Of a stretch of DNA of 64,000 bases, positions 27,901 through 42,900 are shown in pieces. Within the stretch, counting starts at the first letter, position 1. Every line of letters starts with the position of its first letter. The DNA is taken from NCBI GenBank assembly GCA_026874595.1, contig CM049311.1, positions 16,147,676 to 16,211,675 on the forward strand, given 5' to 3'. Position numbers and translations under genes: made by a program. Source of the DNA: Sipunculus nudus (taxonomy: Eukaryota > Annelida > Sipuncula > Golfingiida > Sipunculidae). The notes under the pieces are model-generated. The model was given only the letters and a program-made list of their open reading frames with translations. It made no database searches and was not told where the DNA came from.

Positions 27901-30900
27901 CAAACAAAAAAACATTCCGTTTTCTTAACACCTCTTTATTTAAAAAGGTGTTCCCTGTTTAATGCAGGTATTATGTTTGTAAAGAAATCAAGTTACCGCA
28001 TAAAGGTGGAACACGAATGGAATATTTTCTGTCTACCAATTTTTGTCTCCATGTACCTTATTTAGACTTGAATTAGGAATTCTTGACACTTGCATTTAGC
28101 AGACAAATGGAGCATTACATTCTACTGATCCAACTGCTTATTAGCCATTAAGTTTGAACTGTAAGGCTTCTATGCATCTATTGTCTTGTTAAACGGATTT
28201 AATGTTGTTTTCGGGGAACAAGTAGGAAAAACGAATTAGAGATACCATAACTTTAAGGGATTTACTTCAAATGTTTTCAATCAAACATTTTTGTATGTAT
28301 ATTATTCTTCAGTGGCCCCAACGACTACTCCGGCCACCACCGTTGCTCCAACCACACCTGCAGCAACAACAGGTAAGCAGGATTCATGACTCATTTAGGT
28401 ATTAACTAATTACACTTTGATCAATGCCAATTGCAGGTTCCTCGACTAAGAGAAAAAAAATAGAATCAGATACAATCTCAGATAGTTTCGAAATCTATCT
28501 AACCTTTGACGCTACCTGGAACAAAACGTCCCTTCTGTGTCATGCGAATGTTATATTAGATACAAATGATATAGGTAAACCCGAAAGAGCAAAGGTCGAG
28601 TGTTTACGTGTTTTCAATATTTGATGCTTGTTTCTTTTCGGAGTTCTTTGTATGAATTTTGGACGTGAAATGTAGTTGATTCCGTTTAGCATCAACCATG
28701 TGAAATTAGCGAATGAAGGAATTCGGTTCTATGACTACATATCGATACATAGATTTAGAACGGGTGACTTTGTATGCTGTTTACTTTTCGATCTTACAAT
28801 GTTTTTTCTTACAGTGCTGATAGATCCTGTATAATTGGAACAAAAATTTTTTTTCTCTCCACATCGTTTTACTTGTATCTTATCGAATTCCCCTTCTGAT
28901 TTTACAACACGCATCACCTTTAAGCTCCTCTATGAAAGGTTTTCTTCTTTTCTTCGATCATATTTCATTTAGCTGAATTGTATATTATTTTAACATGCGC
29001 CCAAAACAGTACCCTACTTCTGCGTTTGGGTTAAGCTTGGCAAGCTAGTATTGAGAAAGATGGACATGATCGTCCAGCGGAATCTCTTGGGTGCAGAAAG
29101 TGAAATAATGATGCATTTTATGCGCTCAGGTTTTCCTGATCATTAAAATCCCTTACAGTAAAAAAATGGAAATTTTAATCAAATGTAGTGGAAGAATTGC
29201 TTGGATATACTAGTCCTGCTTTGGTTTCCCCTGAGACTATGCCAGTAAATTAATAATGGCTGACAACGATCGCGAGCACGAAAAGGGGTACCGAGGCACG
29301 TCAGGACCGAATATTCTATTATGGGGAAAAAGAAGTCAAAGGCAATTTAAAACATAAGGTCTATAATTAATTAGTTCATTATTGTGTTTGGCCAAAGATA
29401 ATTTTACGGATATTTTGCTTTAGTGATCCCGATGACAACACTAGCCACAAACGTGGCTCCAACACACAACTCCAGTAACATCCGGTAAGCAAGATAGTGT
29501 CGTATTAAGGTTTAATTGATTAATCTCTGATTACGACCCATGTTCTAGACAACTTGGTCTTCACCTTATTGAACACTTTTCAGCATGATTTTTTGTAATT
29601 AGTTTCAAACGGAAAGTAAAATCGGGTCCGTTCCCATACCGGAGTTTTAGCGGTCTGTCCTTTTTCATGCGAAGGTTGTGTTTGATGGTTAATCAGAAAT
29701 CGATCGCATCGGTCTTTATAATAATTGCCAGCTGCCCTGTCCGGAGCTATATAACTGCTTTCTTTATTTAAAATGTGAATGGAATCTGTTTTGTTTTTGC
29801 AGGCTAGGAATACAGAAATATTTCTTATATAAATGAGATTATCGATACTCACAATGCGGAGTGCTTCTACTTGAAACTGGGATGGTCTCTTGTATCCTTT
29901 AGAAAGCAATGGGAATGAATGTAAATTTTAAATGTTGACAACACTTTTCTAATTTGAAAAAAAACTATTGTCTAAAACTGTTTCAAACAAAAAACATTCC
30001 GTATTCGTTACCCCTCTTGATTTAAAAAGGTGTTCCCTCTTTCATGCAGGTATTATGTTTGTAAAGAAATCACGTTACCGCATAAGGGTAGATCATGAAT
30101 AGAATATTTTCTGTCTACCAATTTTTGCCTCCATGTACCTTATACAGACTTGAAATAAGAATTGTTGATACTTGCATTTAGCAGACAAATGAAACATTAC
30201 ATTCTACTGATCGAACTGCTTATTAGCCATTGAGTGTGAACTGTAAGGCTTCTATGCTCTCTATTTTCTTGTTAAACGGATTTTAAAAAAAATTGAAATT
30301 TGAATAAAATGTAGTGGAAGTATTTCTCGGATATACTAGTCATGACGTGGTTTCCCCTACGAGTTTGCTAGTACATTATTAATGGCTGACAACGCTCACG
30401 AGCACGAAAAGGGTAACCGAGACTCGTCAGGACCGAATATTCTATTCTGCGGAAAGTGAAGTCAAATTCAATTTGAATTATGAGGTCTATCAGGATATCG
30501 ACCGCAGGGGTTTTTTGAATAATTGCCTGCTGCCCTGTCCGGAGTTATATTTATATATGCTTTCTTTATTTGAAATAGGGATTGAAACTGTTTTGTTTTT
30601 GCAGGCTAGGAATAACGGAATAATTGTTATATGAATGAGATTAAAGATACTCTCAATTGCGGAGTGCTTCTACTTGAAACTGGGATGGTCTCTTGTATTC
30701 TTTTGAAAGCACTGGGAATGAATGTTTATTATTTTACGAGTGATTATGGGGACATTTAGTTCGAAAAATTACTGAATATTATACGCAAGGCAAGGGATAG
30801 ATGACTGTCTCAGGTCTAAATTCCAATATGATGCTGTGGATTGTGTCCCTGAACTGATCATCTAAAAATAAAAGAAAGTTAAAAAAATATACATTCTACA

Positions 30901-33900
30901 ACCGCCTTGCCCCGAAATCCATGCCCTTTTTCACGGTTGAAGTTAGGAAAAAATGTGAAGTTAGAAGGGTCATATCTATCAAATAAAAGACTCACTTTTT
31001 GCATGAAAGGGGATTACAAATTTATTATATTTCAGTGGCTCCGACGACAACTCCAGCTACCACCGTGGCTCCAACCACAACTCCAGCGACAACTGGTAAG
31101 CATAGTACAAGGCGAATTGGACCGATGGGACGTGACAACAATTTTCTATTTTGAATAAAAAAACTATTGTCTAAAATTGTTTCAAACAAAAAAACATTCC
31201 GGATTCGTAACACCACTTTATTTAAAAAGGTGTTCCCTGTTTCATGCAGGGATTTTGTTTGTAAAGAAATCAAGTTACCGCATAAGGGTGGAACACGAAT
31301 GGAATATTTTCTGTCTACCAATTTTTGTCTCCATGTACCTTATTTAGACTTGAATTAGGAATTCTTGACACTTGCATTTAGCAGACAAATGGAGCATTAC
31401 ATTCTACTGATCCAACTGCTTATTAGCCATTAAGTTTGAACTGTAAGGCTTCTATGCATCTATTGTCTTGTTAAACGGATTTAATGTTGTTTTCGGGGAA
31501 CAAGTAGGAAAAACGAATTAGAGATACCATAACTTTAAGGGATTTACTTCAAATGTTTTCAATCAAACATTTTTGTATGTATATTATTCTTCAGTGGCTC
31601 CAACGACTACTCCGGCCACCACCGTTGCTCCAACCACACCTGCAGCAACAACAGGTAAGCAGGATTCATGACTCATTTAGGTATTAACTAATTACACTTT
31701 GATCAATGCCAATTGCAGGTTCCTCCACTAAGAGAAAAAAAAAATAGAATCAGATAGAATCTCAGATAGTTTCGAAATCAATTTAACCTTTGACGCTACC
31801 GGGAACAAAACGTCCCTTCTGTGTCATGCGAATGTTATATTAGATACAAATGATATAGGTAAACCCGAAAGAGCAAAAGTCGAGTGTTTACGTATTTTCA
31901 ATATTTGATGCCTGTTTCTTTTCGGCGTTCTTTGTATGAATTTTGGACGTGAAATGTAGTTGATTCCGTTTAGCATCAACCATGTGAAATTAGCGAATGA
32001 AGGAATTCGGTTCTATGACTACATATCGATACATAGATTTAGAACGGGTGACTTTGTATGCTGTTTACTTTTCGATCTTACAATGTTTTTTCTTACAGTG
32101 CTGATAGATCCTGTATAATTGGAACAAAAATTTTTTTTCTCTCCACATCGTTTAACTTGTATCTTATCGAATTCCCCTTCTGATTTTACAACACGCATCA
32201 CCTTTAAGCTCCTCTATGAAAGGTTTTCTTCTTTTCTTCGATCATATTTCATTTAGCTGAATTGTATATTATTTTAACATGCGCCCAAAACAGTACCCTA
32301 CTTCTGCGTTTGGGTTAAGCTTGGCAAGCTAGTATTGAGAAAGATGGACATGATCGTCCAGCGGAATCTCTTGGGTGCAGAAAGTGAAATAATGATGCAT
32401 TTTATGCGCTCAGGTTTTCCTGATCATTAAAATCCCTTACAGTAAAAAAATGGAAATTTTAATCAAATGTAGTGGAAGAATTGCTTGGATATACTAGTCC
32501 TGCTTTGGTTTCCCCTGAGACTATGCCAGTAAATTAATAATGGCTGACAACGATCGCGAGCACGAAAAGGGGTACCGAGGCACGTCAGGACCGAATATTC
32601 TATTATGGGGAAAAAGAAGTCAAAGGCAATTTAAAACATAAGGTCTATAATTAATTAGTTCATTATTGTGTTTGGCCAAAGATAATTTTACGGATATTTT
32701 GCTTTAGTGATCCCGATGACAACACTAGCCACAAACGTGGCTCCAACACACAACTCCAGTAACATCCGGTAAGCAAGATAGTGTCGTATTAAGGTTTAAT
32801 TGATTAATCTCTGATTACGACCCATGTTCTAGACAACTTGGTCTTCACCTTATTGAACACTTTTCAGCATGATTTTTTGTAATTAGTTTCAAACGGAAAG
32901 TAAAATCGGGTCCGTTCCCATACCGGAGTTTTAGCGGTCTGTCCTTTTTCATGCGAAGGTTGTGTTTGATGGTTAATCAGAAATCGATCGCATCGGTCTT
33001 TATAATAATTGCCAGCTGCCCTGTCCGGAGCTATATAACTGCTTTCTTTATTTAAAATGTGAATGGAATCTGTTTTGTTTTTGCAGGCTAGGAATACAGA
33101 AATATTTCTTATATAAATGAGATTATCGATACTCACAATGCGGAGTGCTTCTACTTGAAACTGGGATGGTCTCTTGTATCCTTTAGAAAGCAATGGGAAT
33201 GAATGTAAATTTTAAATGTTGACAACACTTTTCTAATTTGAAAAAAAACTATTGTCTAAAACTGTTTCAAACAAAAAACATTCCGTATTCGTTACCCCTC
33301 TTGATTTAAAAAGGTGTTCCCTCTTTCATGCAGGTATTATGTTTGTAAAGAAATCACGTTACCGCATAAGGGTAGATCATGAATAGAATATTTTCTGTCT
33401 ACCAATTTTTGCCTCCATGTACCTTATACAGACTTGAAATAAGAATTGTTGATACTTGCATTTAGCAGACAAATGAAACATTACATTCTACTGATCGAAC
33501 TGCTTATTAGCCATTGAGTGTGAACTGTAAGGCTTCTATGCTCTCTATTTTCTTGTTAAACGGATTTTAAAAAAAAATGAAATTTGAATAAAATGTAGTG
33601 GAAGTATTTCTCGGATATACTAGTCATGACGTGGTTTCCCCTACGAGTTTGCTAGTACATTATTAATGGCTGACAACGCTCACGAGCACGAAAAGGGTAA
33701 CCGAGACTCGTCAGGACCGAATATTCTATTCTGCGGAAAGTGAAGTCAAATTCAATTTGAATTATGAGGTCTATCAGGATATCGACCGCAGGGGTTTTTT
33801 GAATAATTGCCTGCTGCCCTGTCCGGAGTTATATTTATATATGCTTTCTTTATTTGAAATAGGGATTGAAACTGTTTTGTTTTTGCAGGCTAGGAATAAC

Positions 33901-36900
33901 GGAATAATTGTTATATGAATGAGATTAAAGATACTCTCAATTGCGGAGTGCTTCTACTTGAAACTGGGATGGTCTCTTGTATTCTTTTGAAAGCACTGGG
34001 AATGAATGTTTATTATTTTACGAGTGATTATGGGGACATTTAGTTCGAAAAATTACTGAATATTATACGCAAGGCAAGGGATAGATGACTGTCTCAGGTC
34101 TAAATTCCAATATGATGCTGTGGATTGTGTCCCTGAACTGATCATCTAAAAATAAAAGAAAGTTAAAAAAATATACATTCTACAACCGCCTTGCCCCGAA
34201 ATCCATGCCCTTTTTCACGGTTGAAGTTAGGAAAAAATGTGAAGTTAGAAGGGTCATATCTATCAAATAAAAGACTCACTTTTTGCATGAAAGGGGATTA
34301 CAAATTTATTATATTTCAGTGGCTCCGACGACAACTCCAGCTACCACCGTGGCTCCAACCACAACTCCAGCGACAACTGGTAAGCATAGTACAAGGCGAA
34401 TTGGACCGATGGGACGTGACAACAATTTTCTATTTTGAATAAAAAAACTATTGTCTAAAATTGTTTCAAACAAAAAAACATTCCGGATTCGTAACACCAC
34501 TTTATTTAAAAAGGTGTTCCCTGTTTCATGCAGGGATTTTGTTTGTAAAGAAATCAAGTTACCGCATAAGGGTGGAACACGAATGGAATATTTTCTGTCT
34601 ACCAATTTTTGTCTCCATGTACCTTATTTAGACTTGAATTAGGAATTCTTGACACTTGCATTTAGCAGACAAATGGAGCATTATATTCTACTGATCCAAC
34701 TGCTTATTAGCCATTAAGTTTGAACTGTAAGGCTTCTATGCATCTATTGTCTTGTTAAACGGATTTAATGTTGTTTTCGGGGAACAAGTAGGAAAAACGA
34801 ATTAGAGATACCATAACTTTAAGGGATTTACTTCAAATGTTTTCAATCAAACATTTTTTATGTATATTATTCTTCAGTGGCCCCAACGACTACTCCGGCC
34901 ACCACCGTTGCTCCAACCGCACCTGCAGCAACAACAGGTAAGCAGGATTCATGACTCATTTAGGTATTAACTAATTACACTTTGATCAATGCCAATTGCA
35001 GGTTCCTCCACTAAGAGAAAAAAAATAGAATCAGATAGAATCTCAGATAGTTTCGAAATCTATCTAACCTTTGACGCTACCTGGAACAAAACGTCCCTTC
35101 TGTGTCATGCGAATGTTATATTAGATACAAATGATATAGGTAAACCCGAAAGAGCAAAGGTCGAGTGTTTACGTGTTTTCAATATTTGATGCTTGTTTCT
35201 TTTCGGAGTTCTTTGTATGAATTTTGGACGTGAAATGTAGTTGATTCCGTTTAGCATCAACCATGTGAAATTAGCGAATGAAGGAATTCGGTTCTATGAC
35301 TACATATCGATACATAGATTTAGAACGGGTGACTTTGTATGCTGTTTACTTTTCGATCTTACAATGTTTTTTCTTACAGTGCTGATAGATACTGTATAAT
35401 TGGAACAACAAGTTTTTTTCTCTCCACATCGTTTTACTTGTATCAAATCTGAATTCCCCTTCTGAATTTACAACACGCATCACCGTTAAGCTCCTCTATG
35501 AAAGGTTTTCTTCTTTTCTTCGATCATATTTCATTTAGCTGAATTGTATATTATTTTAACATGCGCCCAAAACAGTACCCTACTTCTGTGTTTGGGTTGA
35601 GCTTGGCTAGCTAGTATTGAGAAAGTTGACATGATCGTCCAGCGGAATCTCTTGGGTGCAGAAAGTGAAATAATGATGCATTTTATGCGCTCAGGTTTTC
35701 CTGATCATTAAAATCCCTTACAGTAAAAAAATGGAAATTTTAATCAAATGTAGTGGAAGAATTGCTTGGATATACTGGTCCTGGCTTGGTTTCCCCTGAC
35801 ACTATGCCAGTAAATTAATAATGGCTGACAACGATTGCGAGCACGAAAAGGGGTATCGAGGCTCGTCAAGACCGAATATTCTATTCTGGGGAAAAAGAAG
35901 TCAAAGGCAATTAAAACATAAGGTCTATAATTAATTAGTTCATTATTGTTTTTGGCCAAAGATAATTTTACGGATATTTTGCTTTAGTGATCCCGAGGAC
36001 AACACTAGCCACAAACGTGGCTCCAACACACAACTCCAGTAACATCCGGCAAGCAAGATAGTGTCGTATTAAGGTTTAATTGATTAATCTCTGATTACGA
36101 CCCATGTTCTAGACAACTTGGTCTTCACCTTATTGAACACTTTTCAGCATGATTTTTTGTAATTAGTTTCAAACGGAAAGTAAAATCGGGTCCGTTCCCA
36201 TACCGGAGTTTTAGCGGTCTGTACTTTTTCATGCGAAGGTTGTGTTTGATGGTTAATCAGAAATCGATCGCATCGGTCTTTATAATAATTGCCAGCTGCC
36301 CTGTCCGGAGCTATATAACTGCTTTCTTTATTTAAAATGTGAATGGAATCTGTTTTGTTTTTGCAGGCTAGGAATACAGAAATATTTCTTATATAAATGA
36401 GATTATCGATACTCACAATGCGGAGTGCTTCTACTTGAAACTGGGATGGTCTCTTGTATCCTTTAGAAAGCAATGGGAATGAATGTAAATTTTAAATGTT
36501 GACAACACTTTTCTAATTTGAAAAAAAACTATTGTCTAAAACTGTTTCAAACAAAAAACATTCCGTATTCGTTACCCCTCTTGATTTAAAAAGGTGTTCC
36601 CTCTTTCATGCAGGTATTATGTTTGTAAAGAAATCACGTTACCGCATAAGGGTAGATCATGAATAGAATATTTTCTGTCTACCAATTTTTGCCTCCATGT
36701 ACCTTATACGGACTTGAAATAAGAATTGTTGATACTTGCATTTAGCAGACAAGTGAAACATTACATTCTACTGATCGAACTGCTTATTAGCCATTAAGTG
36801 TGAACTGTAAGGCTTCTATGCTCTCTATTTTCTTGTTAAACGGATTTTAAAAAAAATTGAAATTTGAATAAAATGTAGTGGAAGTATTTCTCGGATATAC

Positions 36901-39900
36901 TAGTCATGACGTGGTTTCCCCTACGAGTTTGCTAGTACATTATTAATGGCTGACAACGCTCACGAGCACGAAAAGGGTAACCGAGACTCGTCAGCACCGA
37001 ATATTCTATTCTGCGGAAAGTGAAGTCAAATTCAATTTGAATTATGAGGTCTATCAGGATATCGACCGCAGGGGTTTTTTGAATAATTGCCTGCTGCCCT
37101 GTCCGGAGTTATATTTATATATGCTTTCTTTATTTGAAATAGGGATTGAAACTGTTTTGTTTTTGCAGGCTAGGAATAACGGAATAATTGTTATATGAAT
37201 GAGATTAAAGATACTCTCAATTGCGGAGTGCTTCTACTTGAAACTGGGATGTTCTCTTGTATTCTTTTGAAAGCACTGGGAATGAATGTTTATTATTTTA
37301 CGAGTGATTATGGGGACATTTAGTTCGAAAAATTACTGAATATTATACGCAAGGCAAGGGATAGATGACTGTCTCAGGTCTAAATTCCAATATGATGCTG
37401 TGGATTGTGTCCCTGAACTGATCATCTAAAAATAAAAGAAAGTTAAAAAAATATACATTCTACAACCGCCTTGCCCCGAAATCCATGCCCTTTTTCACGG
37501 TTGAAGTTAGGAAAAAATGTGAAGTTAGAAGGGTCATATCTATCAAATAAAAGACTCACTTTTTGCATGAAAGGGGATTACAAATTTATTATATTTCAGT
37601 GGCTCCGACGACAACTCCAGCTACCACCGTGGCTCCAACCACAACTCCAGCGACAACTGGTAAGCATAGTACAAGGCGAATTAGACCGATTGGAAGTGAC
37701 AACATTTTTCTATTTTGAAAAAAGCTATTGTCTAAAACTGTTTCAAACAAAAAACATTCCGTATTCGTTACACCACTGGATTTAAAAAGGTATTCCCTTT
37801 TTCATGCAGGTATTATATTTGTAAAGAAGTCACGATTCCGCATAAGGGTAGATCATGAATAGAATATTTTCTGTCTATCAGTTTTTGCCTCCATGTACCT
37901 TATTTAGACTTGAAATAAGAATTGTTGATACTTGCATTTAGCAGACAAATGAAACATTACATTCTACTGATCGAACTGCTTATTAGCCATTAAAGGTGAA
38001 CTGTAAGGCTTCTATGCATCTATTGTCTTGTTAAACGGATTTAATGTTGTTTTCAGGGAACAAGTAGGAAAAACGAATTAGAGATACCATAACTTTAGGG
38101 ATTTACTTCAAATGTTTTCAATCAAACATGTTTGTATGTATATTATTCTTCAGTGGCCCCAACGACTACTCCGGCCACCACCGTTGCTCCAACCACACCT
38201 GCAGCAACAACAGGTAAGCAGGATTCATGACTCATTTAGGTATTAACTAATTACACTCTGATCAATGCCAATTGCAGGTTCCTCCACTAAGAGAAAAAAA
38301 AATAGAATCAGATAGAATCTCAGATAGTTTCGAAATCAATCTAACCTTTGACGCTACCGGGAACAAAAGGCCCTTCTGTGTCATGCGAATGTTATATTAG
38401 ATACAAATGATATAGGTAAACCCGAAAGAGCAAAGGTCGAGTGTTTACGTGTTTTCAATATTTGATGCCTGTTTCTTTTCGGAGTTCTTTGTATGAATTT
38501 TGGACGTGAAATGTAGTTGATTCCGTTTAGCATCAACCATGTGAAATTAGCGAATGAAGGAATTCGGTTCTATGACTACATATCGATACATAGATTTAGA
38601 ACGGGTGACTTTGTATGCTGTTTACTTTTCGATCTTACAATGTTTTTTCTTACAGTGCTGATAGATCCTGTATAATTGGAACAAAAATGTTTTTTTCTCT
38701 CCACATCGTTTTACTTGTATCAAATCTGAATTCCCCTTTTGGATTTACAACACGCATCACCGTTAAGCTCCTCTATGAAAGGTTTTCTTCTTTTCTTCGA
38801 TCATATTTCATTTAGCTGAATTGTATATTATTTTAACATGCGCCCAAAACAGTACCCTACTTCTGTGTTTGGGTTAAGCTTGGCTAGCTAGTATTGTGAA
38901 AGATTGACATGACCATTCAGCGGAATCTCTGGGGTGCAGAAAGTGAAATAATGATGCATTTTATGCGCTCAGGTTTTCCTGATCATTAAAATCCCTTACA
39001 GTAAAAAATTGGAAATTTCAATAAAATGTAGTGGAAGAATTGCTTGGATATGCTGGTCCTGCCTTGGTTTCCCCTGAGACTATGCCAGTAAATTAATAAT
39101 GGCTGACAACGATTGCGAGCACGAAAAGGGGTATCGAGGCTCGTCAAGACCGAATATTCTATTCTGGGGAAAAAGAAGTCAAAGGCAATTTAAAACATAA
39201 GGTCTATAATTAATTAGTTCATTATTGTGTTTGGTCAAAAATAATTTACGGATATTTTGCTTTAGTGATCCCGAGGACAACACTAGCCACAAACGTGGCT
39301 CCAACACACAACTCCAGTAACATCCGGCAAGCAAGATAGTGTCGTATTAAGGTTTAATTGATTAATCTCTGATTACGACCCATGTTCTAGACAACTTGGT
39401 CTTCACCTTATTGAACACTTTTCAGCATGTTTTTTTGTAATTAGTTTCAAACGGAAAGTAAAATCGGGTCCGCTCCCATACCGGAGTTTTAGCGGTCTGT
39501 CCTTTTTAAGCGAAGTTTGTGTTTGTAGAGTATTATGATGGTTAATCAGAAATCGATCGCATGGGTCTTTAGAATAATTGCCAGCTGCCCTGTCCGGAGC
39601 TATATAACTGCTTTCTTTATTTAAAATGTGAATGGAAGCTGTTTCGTTTTTGCAGGCTAGGAATAAAGAAATATTTCTTATATGAATGAGATTATCGATA
39701 CTCACAATGCGGAGTGCTTCTACTTGAAACTGGGATGGTCTCTTGTATCATTTCGAAAGCAATGGGAATGAATGTAAATTTTTTTACGAGTGGTTATGGA
39801 GACATTCAGTTCGAAAAATTATTGCAAATTATATGCAAGGCAAAGGAAAGATGACTGTCTCAGTTCTAAATTCAAAAATATACATTCTACAATAGCCTTG

Positions 39901-42900
39901 CCCTGAAATCTATGCCCTTTGTCCCGGTTGAAGTTAGGAAAAAAAGTGAAGTTAGAAGGGTCATATCTATCAAATTAAAGACTCAGTTTTTGCATGAAAG
40001 GGGATTACAAATTTATTATATTTCAGTGGCTCCGACCACAACACCAGCTACCACCGTGGCTCCAACCACAACTCCAGCGACAACTGGTAAGCATATTACA
40101 AGGCGAATTAGACCGATTGGAAGTGACACCACTTTTCTATTTTGAAAAAAAACTATTGTCTAAAACTGTTTCAAACAAAAAAAAATTCCGTATTGGTTAC
40201 CCCACTGGATTTAAAAAGGTATTCCCTTTTTTATGCATATATTATATTTGTAAAGAAGTCACGTTACTGCATAAGGGTAGATCATGAATAGAATATTTTC
40301 TGTCTACCAATTTTTGCCTCCATGTACGTTATTCAGACTTGAAAAAAGAATTGTTGATACTTGCATTTAACAGACAAATGAAACATTACATTCTACTGAT
40401 CGAACTGCTTATTAGCCATTAAGGGTGAACTGTAAGGTTTCTATGCTCTCTATTTTCTTGTTAAACGGATTTAAAAAAAATTGAAATTTGAATAAAATCA
40501 ACCACAACTCCAGCGACAACTGGTAGGCAGAGTACAAATTAGACCGATTGGAAGTGACAACACTTTTCTAATTTGAAAAAAAAACTATTGTCTAAAACTG
40601 TTTCAAACAAAAAAACATTCCGTATTCGTTACCCCTCTTGATTTAAAAAGGTGTTCCCTCTTTCATGCAGGTATTATGTTTGTAAAGAAATCAAGTTACC
40701 GCATAAGGGTGGAACATGAATGGAATATTTTCTGTCTACCAATTTTTGCCTCCATGTACCTTATGCAGACTTGAAATAAGAATTGTTGATACTTGCATTT
40801 AGCAGACAAATGGAGCATTACATTCTACTGACCCAACTGCTTATTAGCCATTAAGTTTGAACTGTAAGGCTTCTATACATCTATTTTCTTGTTAAACGGA
40901 TTTTAAAAAAATTGAAATTTGAATAAAATGTAGTGGAAGTGTTGCTCGGATATACTAGTCCTGACGTTGTTTCCCCTACGACTTTGATAGTACATTAATA
41001 ATGGCTGACAACGCTCACGAGCACGAAAAGGGTAACCGAGACTCGTCAGGACCGAATATTCTATTCTGCGGAAAGGGAAGTCAAAGGCAATTTGAATTAT
41101 GAGGTCTATCAGGATATCGACCGCAGGGGTTTTTTGAATAATTGCCTGCTGCCCTGACCGGAGTTATATATATATATAATACATGCTTTCTTTATTTGAA
41201 ATAGGGATTGAAACTGTTTTGTTTTTGCAGGCTAGGAATAACGGAATAATTGTTATATGAATGAGTTTATACATACTCTCAATTGCGGAGTGCTTCTACT
41301 TGAAACTAGGATGGTCTCTTGTATTCTTTTGAAAGCACTGGGAATGAACGTTTATTTTTTTACGAGTGATTATGGGGACAATAAGTTCGAAAAATTACTT
41401 AATATTTTACGCAAGGCAAGGGATAGATGACTGTCTCAGGTCTAAATTCAAATATGATGCTGTGGATTGTGTCCCTGAACTGATCATCTAAAAATAAAAG
41501 AAAGTTAAAAAAAATATACATTCTACAACCGCCTTGCCCCGAAATCAATGCTATTTGTTACCGTTGAAGTTAGGAAAAAATGTGAAGTTAGAAGGGCCAT
41601 ATCTATCAAATAAGATACTCACTTTTTGCATGAAAGGGGATTACAAATTTATTATATTTCAGTGGCTCCGACCACAACACCAGCTACCACCGAGGCTCCA
41701 ACCACAACTCCAGCTACAACTGGTAAGCATAGTACAAGGCGAATTAGACCGATTGCAATGTGACAACACTTTTCTATTTTGAAAAATAAACAATTGTCTA
41801 AAACTGTTTCAAACAAAAAAACATTCCGTATTCGATACCCTACTGGATTTAAAAAGGTATTCCCTTTTTCATGCAGGTATTATATTTGTAAAGAAATCAC
41901 GTTACCGCATCAGGGTAGATCATAAATAGAATATTTTCTGTCTACCAATTTTTGCCTCCATGTACCTTATTTAGACTTGAAATAATAATTGTTGATACTT
42001 GCATTTAGCAGACAAATGAAACATTACATTCTACTTATCAAACTGCTAATTAGCCATTAAGTGTGAACTGTAAGGCTTCTATGCTCTCTATTTTCTTGTT
42101 TAACGGATTTAAAAAAAATTGAAATTTGAATAAAATGTAGTGGAAGTATTCCTCGGATATACTAGTCCTGACGTTGTTTCCCCTACGACTTTGCTGGTAC
42201 ATTAATAATGGCTGACAAAGCTCACGAGCCCGAAAAGGGTAACCGAGGCTCGTCAGCACCGAATATTCTATTCTGCGGAAAGGGAAGTCAAAGGCAATTT
42301 GAAATATGAGGTCTATCAGGAAATCGACCGCAGGGGTCTTTTGAATAATTGCCTGCTGCCCTGTGCGGAGTTATTTATATGCTTTCTTAATTTGAAATAG
42401 GGATTGAAACTGTTTTGTTTTTGCAGGCTAGGAATAACGGAATAATTGTTACATGAATGAGATTATAGATACTCTCAATTGCGGAGTGCTTCTACTTGAA
42501 ACTGGGATGGTCTCTTGTATTCTTTTGAAAGAACAGGAATGAATGTTTATTTTTTTACGAGTGATTATGGGGACATTAAGTTAAAAAAATTACTGAATAT
42601 TATACGCAAGGCAAGGGATAGATGACTGTCTCAGGTCTAAATTCAAATATGATGCTGTGGATTGTGTCCCTGAACTGATCATCTAAAAATAAAAGAAAGT
42701 TAAAATAAATATACATTCTACAACCGCCTTGCCCCAAAATCCATGCCCTTTGTCACGGTTGAAGTTAGGAAAAAATGTGTAGTTAGAAGGGTCATATCTA
42801 TCAAATTAAAGACTCAGTTTTTGCATGAAAGGGGATTACAAATTTATTATATTTCAGTGGCTCCGACCACAACACCAGCTACCACCGTGGCTCCAACCAC

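Larger units (their letters stand above)
15467..31035. repeat. 15.57-kb higher-order block, copy 1 (units A8-A12)
   Basis: Units of 3,285, 3,280, 3,292, 2,430 and 3,282 bp in that order, each with its own diagnostic variants. The series restarts at A13 (offset 15,569), continues through A14, and is interrupted in A15. Confidence 0.75.
27754..31035 (+). repeat. unit A12 (3,282 bp), closes the 15.57-kb block
   Basis: Scar at 29,930. Left part resembles A11 (SDTISD exon N); right part from somewhere in 28,643-28,879 is the A7 version (gtatcttatcg). Copy at A24. Confidence 0.78.
31036..34319 (+). repeat. unit A13 (3,284 bp)
   Basis: Scar at 33,214. Copy of A8 at an offset of 15,569. Private T-to-A at 32,154 and one A fewer in the N poly-A run. 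Confidence 0.8.
34320..37599 (+). repeat. unit A14 (3,280 bp)
   Basis: Scar at 36,494. Copy of A9 at an offset of 15,568, with the same private markers. Confidence 0.8.
37600..40026 (+). repeat. module A15 (2,427 bp): recombinant of A10 and A4
   Basis: Begins as A10 (ACG/ACT exon, ctcc at 37,634) and from 37,683 on is module A4. Same length as A4, no short half or scar. Confidence 0.8.
40027..41662 (+). repeat. module A16 (1,636 bp), copy of A5
   Basis: Same fused one-and-a-half short modules, with the truncated exon at 40,498. Confidence 0.78.
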
